From Pirellulales bacterium (GTDB lineage: Bacteria; Planctomycetota; Planctomycetia; Pirellulales; Thermoguttaceae), in NCBI GenBank assembly GCA_030607895.1, contig JAUWJC010000269.1, positions 1 through 6,161 on the forward strand: a stretch of 6,161 bases of DNA. The letters run 5' to 3'. This document shows positions 1 to 4,706 of this stretch, in pieces. Position numbers and translations under genes: made by a program. Every line of letters starts with the position of its first letter. Within the stretch, counting starts at the first letter, position 1. A model generated the notes under the pieces. The model was not told where the DNA came from. It saw nothing but the letters and a program-made list of their open reading frames with translations, and did not search any database.

Positions 1-32
1 CCGCTGTTTTCTGTTGCCGCTGTTTTCTATTG
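1..32. repeat. Tandem 16-bp direct repeat, two copies
   Basis: Positions 1-16 (CCGCTGTTTTCTGTTG) and 17-32 (CCGCTGTTTTCTATTG) are back-to-back copies that differ at one base. The array may continue beyond the left edge. It lies just downstream of the minus-strand tRNA-Gly, in the spacer before the next gene of that transcript. No function is evident. Confidence 0.8.
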
Positions 33-56
33 TCGTCATTTTACTCCACCCGGCAA

Positions 57-127
57 AGCGGGTGAAGGGAGTCGAACCCTCGTCAATAGCTTGGAAGGCT
101 ATGGCTCTACCGTTGAGCTACACCCGC
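57..127 (-). tRNA. tRNA-Gly (anticodon TCC)
   Basis: The reverse strand folds as a complete class I tRNA. The acceptor stem is GCGGGTG paired with CACCCGC (121-127 with 58-64), the D arm contains AGCTCAACGGTAGAGC, and the T arm contains GGTTCGACTCC. The anticodon stem ATAGC/GCTAT encloses the loop CTTCCAA, which gives anticodon TCC and reads glycine GGA/GGG codons. The discriminator base is T at 57. The 3' CCA is not encoded and must be added by the nucleotidyltransferase. It is the last of three co-oriented tRNAs, only 9 nt after tRNA-Tyr. Confidence 0.97.
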
Positions 128-136
128 AACAGCCAA

Positions 137-218
137 TGGGGGGTGCAGGATTCGACCCTGCGAAGGCATTGCCATCAGATTTACAGTCTGACCCCTTTGA
201 CCGCTCGGGAAACCCCCC
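137..218 (-). tRNA. tRNA-Tyr (anticodon GTA)
   Basis: The reverse strand reads as a class II tRNA with a long variable arm, as expected for bacterial tyrosine tRNA. The acceptor stem GGGGGGT (218-212) pairs with ACCCCCC (144-138), with discriminator A at 137. The anticodon stem CAGA/TCTG holds the loop CTGTAAA, anticodon GTA, and the T arm carries GGGTCGAATCC. No CCA is encoded. It is the middle gene of the Thr-Tyr-Gly cluster, separated from tRNA-Thr by an unusually long spacer of about 200 nt and from tRNA-Gly by 9 nt. Confidence 0.97.
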
Positions 219-419
219 CGCACTTTGAGTTCTCAAATCCGCTCGCCTGCCACCCGCCATGCCGGCCAATCCGCCTTTTGGATTTACTATCGGCAGTTTA
301 CAGCGCGCGGTCAACAACGGCGACTCTGTCTCCATGCAAAACCGGGGCGTCACGACCCGGCTTTGTAACGAAAACGCAATTTCCACACGCCCGGCGAACA
401 ACAAGGGGTTTCCGTTACG
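219..419. other. 201-nt spacer inside the tRNA cluster, no gene recognised
   Basis: This stretch separates tRNA-Thr from tRNA-Tyr. Open frames crossing it on both strands run into the tRNA genes themselves, so they are not believable coding regions. I see no tRNA-like fold, no clear promoter for tRNA-Tyr and no U-tract terminator. If the cluster is one transcript, this segment would be removed during tRNA processing. Confidence 0.6.
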
Positions 420-492
420 AGCTAGCGGAGGGACTTGAACCCACAACCTGCTGATTACAAATCAGCCGCTCTGCCGATTGAGCTACGCTAGC
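420..492 (-). tRNA. tRNA-Thr (anticodon TGT)
   Basis: The reverse strand gives a full class I cloverleaf. The acceptor stem GCTAGCG (492-486) pairs with CGCTAGC (427-421), the D arm contains AGCTCAATCGGCAGAGC, and the T arm contains GGGTTCAAGTCCC. The anticodon stem GCTGA/TCAGC encloses the loop TTTGTAA, anticodon TGT, decoding threonine ACA/ACG. The discriminator base is T and no CCA is encoded. It is the first gene of the cluster, about 20 nt downstream of the predicted transcription start, so a short leader would be trimmed by RNase P. Confidence 0.97.
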
Positions 493-519
493 CGGTCTGG
501 CCCATCACGCGAATCACTT

Positions 520-547
520 AATATAACCGACCTGCCAGACCATGCAA
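520..547 (-). promoter_or_regulatory. Sigma70-type promoter for the tRNA cluster
   Basis: On the minus strand, TTGCAT (547-542) and TATATT (525-520) are separated by 16 nt. They resemble -35 and -10 boxes. The start would fall near 512, about 20 nt before the 5' end of tRNA-Thr. The spacing and AT-rich -10 are convincing for a stable RNA operon, but the -35 is only a partial match. Confidence 0.5.
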
Positions 548-559
548 GCCGGATGGGCA

Positions 560-911
560 AAAAAATGTCCAAATGGGAAGTTGGCCAGAAAAAAACCGCC
601 TGATACCACCCTGCAGTAGGGTAAACCGGGGCTTTCCCCTGCCCACACCAGCGGTACACACCTAACCAGACCCCCCAACGGAACCGCTTCGCTGTTCCCG
701 GTAGGTACAGCCGACCGGAGACCATACCGTCAAGAGTTGGCTTCTTGGATGAATGTGGTTAGCCTGAAGATCGCCAGGAGACGTTGCTCCGATTTGGCGG
801 GACTCAGAACACAACGGTTCACATTCACCGGTGTATTCGACTATTGTATATGGTAGCTGAACCATCGGTTGCCCCCGAGCATCCCGGGGACGGTCTGCTG
901 AAAGGGAAGGA
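560..911. other. Intergenic region between the tRNA promoter and the DUF1559 gene, no gene seen
   Basis: The region separates divergent transcription units. It has A-tracts at 560-566 and 590-596 and small hairpins: ACCCT/AGGGT around 608-620, GGAAC (680-684) with GTTCC (694-698), and CCCCG/CGGGG near 876-892. A weak promoter-like pair for the downstream gene may be TTCACA (818-823) with an AT-rich stretch at 842-851 (TATTGTATAT), but neither box is close to consensus. Open frames here lack family resemblance and a ribosome binding site. Confidence 0.5.
902..911 (+). promoter_or_regulatory. Ribosome binding site deciding the DUF1559 start
   Basis: The purine-rich run AAGGGAAGGA ends at 911. 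Its AAGGA core (907-911) lies 6 nt before the ATG at 918, ideal spacing. The in-frame ATG at 912 directly abuts it. The upstream AAGGGA could serve 912 only at a short 4-nt distance, so 918 is preferred. Confidence 0.6.
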
Positions 912-917
912 ATGGCC

Positions 918-1847
918 ATGAGTTGCAGACTGAGTTGCAGGCGCGGTTTCACACTGGTCGAGCTACTTGTGGTGATTGCCATTATCGGCATCCTGGTTGC
1001 CCTGTTGCTGCCGGCGGTGCAGGCGGCTCGCGAGGCGGCTCGGCGGGTGCAGTGTGCGGGCAATCTCAAGCAAATCGGCCTGGCCGTGCATAGCTACCTC
1101 ACCCAATTCAATGTGTTGCCGATCAGCATTGCCTACGGGCCGGGCGTGGGACCGAAACCTTCGCCCGAGGAAAACGGAAAAGGCTGGATCGTCAGCATCC
1201 TGCCGCAACTGGAGCAGCAGCCGCTGTTCGATCGGTTCGATTTCAACGGCCATTTTCTCAGCGGCGGCGGGATTAAATCGGCGGCCAATCGGGAGTTGGT
1301 CAAGACAAACATCCCCGTGCTCAAGTGCCCTTCCGACCCCGACGCCATGAAGTTGATTACCGAGCAGTGGCAATGGTCGGGAATTGAAGTGGCAATCACT
1401 GATTACAAGGGGGTGATGGGCGACAGCATGATGGGCGCGGTCAGTTCCTTCGGCGGCTCGCCGTACTGTAACCGGGCGGAGTTTCCCTGCAACGGCCTGT
1501 TCTGGCGGAACTGCTACCAGTGGCCCCGACGTTTTCGGGATATACCCGACGGAACCAGCAACACCATGATGGTCGGCGAAGACCTGCCTCGCCACAACTG
1601 GCACACGGCTTGGGTCTATTCCAACGGCGACACCAGCAGTACCTACGCGCCGCTGAACTACATGCCGAATCCACCCGATCCGAACAAGTGGTGGGAGATG
1701 CGCGGCTTCCGCAGCTTCCATCCCCAGGGAGCTGCCTTTTGTTTCGCCGACGGCTCGGTCCACTTCATAACCGAGCTGATCGAGATCGACCTATATCGGG
1801 CCCTGAGCACCCGAAACGGCCTCGAACTGGTTCAATTGCCCGAGTAG
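918..1847 (+). CDS. DUF1559 domain-containing prepilin-type (pseudopilin-like) protein
   Basis: The 309-residue protein begins with a short basic leader and the type IV prepilin motif RRGFTLVELL. Cleavage is expected between G10 and F11, leaving the conserved Glu at mature position 5 (E15). A hydrophobic helix follows (about 13-32, LVVIAIIGILVALLLPAVQ), then AAREAARR, a stretch nearly invariant in planctomycete DUF1559 proteins. The C-terminal hallmark SFHPQGAAFCFADGSVHFI lies near residues 266-284. The length is typical. The family is greatly expanded in Planctomycetes. Its members look like pseudopilins processed by a PilD-type peptidase and anchored in the inner membrane with a periplasmic globular domain, but their role is not established. 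The alternative start at 912 adds only two residues. The gene ends 5 nt before the lipoprotein gene, so the two are probably one operon. Confidence 0.93.
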   Translation: MSCRLSCRRGFTLVELLVVIAIIGILVALLLPAVQAAREAARRVQCAGNLKQIGLAVHSYLTQFNVLPISIAYGPGVGPKPSPEENGKGWIVSILPQLEQQPLFDRFDFNGHFLSGGGIKSAANRELVKTNIPVLKCPSDPDAMKLITEQWQWSGIEVAITDYKGVMGDSMMGAVSSFGGSPYCNRAEFPCNGLFWRNCYQWPRRFRDIPDGTSNTMMVGEDLPRHNWHTAWVYSNGDTSSTYAPLNYMPNPPDPNKWWEMRGFRSFHPQGAAFCFADGSVHFITELIEIDLYRALSTRNGLELVQLPE

Positions 1848-1852
1848 AACGC

Positions 1853-2266
1853 ATGAATCGCAAGTGCCAACCGCCCACCGCGTACCGCCTGATGAGTGTC
1901 GTCTTCTGCGTGCTTATTGTCGGCTGCGGGTCGAACCTGGCTAGTATCAGCGGCAAGGTTACACTCGATGGAAAACCACTTACCCGTGGAACTGTCGTCT
2001 TCCAGACCAACGGTCAGGCGATGGGTCATGCGGAGATCCAGCCGGACGGCTCCTACCGGATAAAGACGGGCGACCGGCGCGGGCTCGAACCGGGCACTTA
2101 CCAGGTGACGATCACCGCTTACAAGAGCCTGCCCAACGCCGACGATCCGTCCGAGCCGATCCCCGATCTGCTCACGCCCGTTCGCTACAACAAGCCGGCC
2201 AGTTCCGGTTTGACGGCGGAAGTGAAGCCGGACTCGAACACATTCGACTTCCATCTCAAGCAATAG
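1853..2266 (+). CDS. Small lipoprotein with carboxypeptidase-regulatory-like (transthyretin-like) fold
   Basis: This is a 137-residue secreted lipoprotein. Residues 1-24 form a signal peptide with basic residues R3, K4 and R12, a hydrophobic core, and the lipobox I22-V23-G24-C25, so Cys25 should be lipidated. The mature part contains ISGKVTLDGKPLTRGTVVFQ, followed by GSYRI and GTYQVTITAY. This is the beta-strand pattern of carboxypeptidase-regulatory or transthyretin-like domains that planctomycetes encode as short lipoproteins. The start lies 5 nt after the DUF1559 stop with no clear Shine-Dalgarno sequence, so translational coupling is likely. The in-frame ATG at 1892 would keep the lipobox but lose the basic n-region. 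The neighbourhood suggests an envelope role beside the DUF1559 protein; the precise function is unknown. Confidence 0.9.
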   Translation: MNRKCQPPTAYRLMSVVFCVLIVGCGSNLASISGKVTLDGKPLTRGTVVFQTNGQAMGHAEIQPDGSYRIKTGDRRGLEPGTYQVTITAYKSLPNADDPSEPIPDLLTPVRYNKPASSGLTAEVKPDSNTFDFHLKQ

Positions 2267-2292
2267 AGCCGGATTATTCATAGGCTGCACCA

Positions 2293-2347
2293 GTAGCACA
2301 GGCATCTTGCCTGTGTTGCCCAGCCACAGGCTGGAAGCCTGTGCTAC
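2293..2347. repeat. REP-like double hairpin element (GTAGCACAGGC family)
   Basis: Terminal arms GTAGCACAGGC (2293-2303) and GCCTGTGCTAC (2337-2347) are perfect 11-bp inverted repeats. Inside, each half also folds alone: CACAGGCA/TGCCTGTG (2297-2304 with 2308-2315, 3-nt loop) and CACAGGC/GCCTGTG (2325-2331 with 2337-2343, 5-nt loop). This paired-hairpin layout is typical of REP/BIME intergenic repeats, and I recall similar wording in many planctomycete genomes. It lies 26 nt after the lipoprotein stop and could protect or terminate that transcript, although no U-tract follows. Confidence 0.85.
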
Positions 2348-2620
2348 GGCCCAAACCCCGACTTGCACCCGGCTGACCCACCTTGGCCGACTTCCTTAAC
2401 CCCAATTTTAAGGGGAATGTGGCGATATTTGGCAGCTTCGGCCGAGAAAAATCGGTTTTTTTGGTCCATCTGGCAAAAAATGGGGAAGTTGAGATTGCCT
2501 CAGAAGTGAATTCCGGCCAGAATCCGCACTTCCCACTTCTAGGATCCAGCCAACCGTTGATCTTCGCAATAATTCGACGAAAAGGAGTTCGTCCCGGATG
2601 GTACACCCGCCGTCGTTCGG
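2348..2620. other. Intergenic region with no convincing gene
   Basis: The segment lies between the REP element and the first MITE-like copy. Open frames cross it on both strands, but none has a good ribosome binding site with a recognisable product, and several run into the repeats on either side. It contains A/T tracts (2447-2451, 2456-2462, 2475-2480) and a weak hairpin with a T-run. An AAAAGGAG (2580-2587) lies 10 nt before an ATG at 2598, but that frame runs through the repeat and stops after about 50 codons. I regard it as non-coding or decayed sequence. Confidence 0.5.
2442..2462 (+). terminator. Weak candidate intrinsic terminator
   Basis: A short stem CCGA (2442-2445)/TCGG (2452-2455) with a 6-nt loop is followed by seven T residues (2456-2462). 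The stem is only 4-5 bp, so this is a tentative terminator for the DUF1559-lipoprotein operon. Confidence 0.25.
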
Positions 2621-2701
2621 GCCGAAAAAGGGACCAGGTTTAATTTGCCGGAACGGCCCGGAGGGTGCTTCGCACAAATTAACCCTGGTCCCTTTTTCGG
2701 C
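2621..2701. mobile_element. 81-bp palindromic MITE-like element, copy 1
   Basis: Two 27-bp arms (2621-2647 and 2675-2701, outer sequence GCCGAAAAAGGGACCAGG) flank a 27-bp centre. The centre includes CCGG-rich sequence and the start of a small GTGC/GCAC hairpin. The arms have one mismatch, T2639 or its neighbour opposite C in AACCC. The element encodes nothing and matches copy 2 at 79 of 81 positions in the same orientation, 265 bp apart. Planctomycete genomes often carry such short palindromes, probably mobilised in trans by a transposase. No target duplication is apparent around this copy, which suggests an older insertion or a different mode of duplication. Confidence 0.85.
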
Positions 2702-2875
2702 TCTGAAACCGACGTTGTACTATCCGCGTTCAGCACGGTGACAGGGAGGTTACCCGTTCGGCTCGCCTTTTTCCTCTTCCCGGCCGGCATCCGCCTCGGT
2801 TCTTCGGGGTTGGGCCCATGCACGGAGCAAGGGATCGGTAGCCGTGCCTCCCGGCAGCACCGACCGGAATTAGAC

Positions 2876-2886
2876 CAACGCAAAGG
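2876..2886. repeat. Left copy of 11-bp direct repeat flanking MITE copy 2
   Basis: CAACGCAAAGG here recurs exactly at 2968-2978 on the other side of the palindromic element. Positions 2885-2886 overlap the element boundary, so the duplicated target itself may be 8-11 bp. Confidence 0.75.
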
Positions 2887-2966
2887 CCGAAAAAGGGACC
2901 AGGTTTAATTTGCCGGACCGGCCCGGAGGGTGCTTCGCACAAATTAAACCTGGTCCCTTTTTCGGC
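2886..2966. mobile_element. 81-bp palindromic MITE-like element, copy 2, with apparent target duplication
   Basis: The arms at 2886-2912 and 2940-2966 are perfect 27-bp inverted repeats around a 27-bp centre (2913-2939). The centre contains CCGGACCGG and a GTGC-TTC-GCAC mini-hairpin that uses the first base of the right arm. The element differs from copy 1 at two positions, one in the centre and one in the right arm. CAACGCAAAGG flanks it on both sides, with the right copy running directly into the AGGAGG of the next gene. This looks like insertion into that gene's leader followed by target duplication, which left the ribosome binding site intact. Transcribed, it would form a long hairpin about 10 nt upstream of the Shine-Dalgarno sequence. 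No transposase lies in the window. Confidence 0.85.
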
Positions 2967-2967
2967 T

Positions 2968-2978
2968 CAACGCAAAGG
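2968..2978. repeat. Right copy of 11-bp direct repeat, overlapping the RBS
   Basis: CAACGCAAAGG is identical to 2876-2886. Its last bases are the start of the AAAGGAGG Shine-Dalgarno sequence, so the duplicated target included part of the original ribosome binding site. Confidence 0.75.
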
Positions 2979-2981
2979 AGG
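2974..2981 (+). promoter_or_regulatory. Strong ribosome binding site for the thioredoxin-protease gene
   Basis: AAAGGAGG ends 6 nt before the ATG at 2988, a near-perfect Shine-Dalgarno sequence. It fixes the start there. The same frame stays open upstream, but only through the palindromic repeat from a TTG at 2910, which has no binding site. Confidence 0.85.
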
Positions 2982-2987
2982 AATCTG

Positions 2988-4451
2988 ATGGTCTGCTTGC
3001 AAACGGCCCTGTTGGCGCTGGCCGCATTGGGCGGCCCGGAGCCGGTCCTTTTGGACTTCTACGCCGATTGGTGTGCTCCCTGCCGGCAAATGGACCCCAC
3101 GGTACGGCAGTTGTCCGAACTGGGCTACCCGGTTCGGAAAGTCAACGTCGATCGGAACCGGGCGCTAGCGGCCAAGTACGGGGTGCAGAGCATTCCTTGC
3201 TTTGTGATGGTGGTCGACGGCCGGGAGACGGACCGCGTGGAGGGCGCGACCAGCTTCGGCCGGTTGGAGCAGATGTGCCGCACGGCCCTGGCCGCCCGAA
3301 CGAAATCCACCACGCCGGCCAACTTGGCCGAATCGACATTACCCAAGGCTCCCGCGGTTCCAATTCCGGGTGCCGCGGCCGATCCACCGTTTGCCGCCGC
3401 GTGGGAGCAAGCGGGCTTGGCCGTGTCTACCAAGGGCGCCGTGTCGACCAATGGCAGAGTTCCCAACTGGCGGTTGGCCTCCCCGCCGCCGGTTGCCACG
3501 GCCGAAGGAGACAAGCGGTTCGATGCCCAACTGATCGCCGCCACGGTTCGGTTGCGGATCGAAGACGCCAACGGGCGTTCCTGCGGAACGGGAACCATTA
3601 TCGACGCCCGGCAGGGTGAAGCGTTGATATTGACCTGCGGGCATATTTTCCGCGAGTCTCGGGGCAAGGGCCGGATCGAGGTGGACCTGTTCGGTGCCGT
3701 GCCCGGCCAGAAGATACCCGGCCGGCTGATCGGCTACGACTTGCGGCGCGACGTGGGGCTTCTGACCATCAAGACACCCGGCCCGGTGACCGCGGCGCCG
3801 GTGGCTCCGGCGGGGTATCGCATTTCGGCCGGCGATCCGGTGATCGGCGTCGGCTGCAACAACGGCGACCGGCCCACTGCACGCCACAGTCAGGTCAAGT
3901 CGTTGGACAAGTTCCTCGGCCCACCGAACGTTCAAGTGGCCGGACTGCCGGTCGAGGGCCGCAGCGGCGGCGGTCTGTTCTCGGCCGACGGCCTGCTGAT
4001 CGGCGTCTGCAATGCGGCCGATCCGACCGATCAAGAGGGGCTATACGCGGCGTTGGCCAGCGTACACGGGGAGTTGGAAAAGGTGGGGCTTTCCTACGTG
4101 GTCCAGTCCGGCGAGGACCTGCCGGCCCAGGCGCCGCTGGTTGCCGTCGATCCGCCCGAAATGTCCAAAGAAATGCCCTCGCCGGCAGATGGCGACCGGC
4201 TGGTCCGGCCACTGCAAGACGACATCCAGTCGACCTCCAGCCGCACCGACCGGTCTGGACCGCTGCCCATGCACGAGCAGGCGGCATTGGAGGAGATCGG
4301 TCGTCGGCGAGCCGAAGGCGCCGAGGTAATCTGCATCATCCGGTCGCGGTCGAACCCTCGGGCCAAGAGCGAAATCCTCGTGCTCGACGCCGTTTCGCCC
4401 GAACTCCTCAAGCGTCTTGCGACCGCACCATCCGCGCCGAATAACCGGTAG
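2988..4451 (+). CDS. Thioredoxin-like / trypsin-like serine protease fusion protein
   Basis: The protein has 487 residues. A short hydrophobic stretch (2-16) may act as an export signal, though it lacks basic residues. A thioredoxin-like domain (about 18-103) follows, with FYADWCAPC (redox cysteines C29 and C32) and the cis-proline loop at SIPCF (P70). A Pro/Ala-rich linker (about 104-178) contains the near-repeat VSTKGA/VSTNGR. A trypsin/HtrA-like domain (about 180-395) shows the triad: H219 in LTCGHIF, D255 in RRDVGLL, S326 in EGRSGGGLF. The polar tail ends with a predicted helix and strand around EEIGRRRAEGAEVICIIRS. No PDZ domain is visible. Likely role, by inference: an extracytoplasmic protein joining disulfide chemistry with proteolysis, perhaps in envelope quality control. 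The thioredoxin part lacks most of the usual N-terminal strand and helix. The gene appears monocistronic behind a repeat-loaded leader. Confidence 0.9.
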   Translation: MVCLQTALLALAALGGPEPVLLDFYADWCAPCRQMDPTVRQLSELGYPVRKVNVDRNRALAAKYGVQSIPCFVMVVDGRETDRVEGATSFGRLEQMCRTALAARTKSTTPANLAESTLPKAPAVPIPGAAADPPFAAAWEQAGLAVSTKGAVSTNGRVPNWRLASPPPVATAEGDKRFDAQLIAATVRLRIEDANGRSCGTGTIIDARQGEALILTCGHIFRESRGKGRIEVDLFGAVPGQKIPGRLIGYDLRRDVGLLTIKTPGPVTAAPVAPAGYRISAGDPVIGVGCNNGDRPTARHSQVKSLDKFLGPPNVQVAGLPVEGRSGGGLFSADGLLIGVCNAADPTDQEGLYAALASVHGELEKVGLSYVVQSGEDLPAQAPLVAVDPPEMSKEMPSPADGDRLVRPLQDDIQSTSSRTDRSGPLPMHEQAALEEIGRRRAEGAEVICIIRSRSNPRAKSEILVLDAVSPELLKRLATAPSAPNNR

Positions 4452-4469
4452 AACCACCCTGTCCCCAGG

Positions 4470-4530
4470 TGTAGGTTATGCTTTAGCATAACATCGCACC
4501 CGAATGTGTTATGCTGAAGCATAACCTACA
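4470..4530. repeat. 24-bp-arm inverted repeat between convergent genes (TTATGCTTNAGCATAA family)
   Basis: The arms 4470-4493 and 4507-4530 pair over 24 bp with a single G-T wobble (T4484 with G4516) around a 13-nt loop. Each arm is also a hairpin: GTTATGCT/AGCATAAC with 2-nt centres TT and GA. This nested palindrome is a REP-like structure that I associate with planctomycete intergenic DNA. It sits 18 nt after the protease stop and 17 nt before the end of the full aldolase frame. It could act as a bidirectional 3' end or mRNA stabiliser. There is no T-run, so a classical terminator is doubtful. Confidence 0.9.
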
Positions 4531-4547
4531 TGGCTACATGCTAACGG

Positions 4548-4706
4548 TTACACCTCACTAACGGTCTTGTCGTAGAAGTCGACGTACTTGTCGCGCTGCT
4601 CGGCGTCGGCCCTGGCGGCCATTGCTGTACCCGGATGCTGGTTGAGTTGGCCGGTAATGTTGTACTGCGGCAACGGCCCCCATTCGACTTCCTTGCTCAA
4701 CGGGAG
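4548..4706 (-). other. In-frame continuation of the aldolase-like gene beyond an amber codon
   Basis: After the TAG at 4707-4709 the same frame stays open for 52 codons and ends in TAA at 4548-4550. The peptide reads LPLSKEVEWGPLPQYNITGQ, then continues through LNQHPGTAMAARADAEQ to YVDFYDKTVSEV. About 81% of its codons end in G or C (42 of 52), as expected for real coding sequence in this genome. The tail resembles what I remember of C-termini in related aldolase-domain proteins. It is most simply the severed C-terminus of the upstream gene. It has no start codon or ribosome binding site of its own. Confidence 0.7.

Noticed and set aside
14..454. Open frames over the tRNA cluster on both strands
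   Set aside because: They translate tRNA genes and spacer and cannot be real proteins.
963..1763. Long minus-strand open frame opposite the DUF1559 gene
   Set aside because: It is a mirror of the GC-rich codons of a well-supported gene, with no recognisable domain or RBS.
2483..2540. Short inverted words GGGAAGT/ACTTCCC and AGAAGTG/CACTTCT
   Set aside because: Seven-base arms with wide spacing are expected by chance; no consistent structure.
2598..2750. Small plus-strand frame with AAAAGGAG upstream
   Set aside because: The SD spacing is long (10 nt), the frame runs straight through the palindromic element, and the peptide matches nothing I know.
2293..2966. CRISPR array
   Set aside because: The repeats are palindromic elements of differing families and only two copies of the longest. 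There is no regular repeat-spacer pattern.
2910..2987. Upstream in-frame extension of the thioredoxin-protease from a TTG codon
   Set aside because: It would translate the arm of the palindromic repeat, has no ribosome binding site, and the ATG at 2988 has an excellent one.
3339..4034. Long minus-strand open frame opposite the protease domain
   Set aside because: Low-complexity Arg/Gly/Ala-rich translation typical of an antisense shadow; the plus-strand gene has clear motifs.
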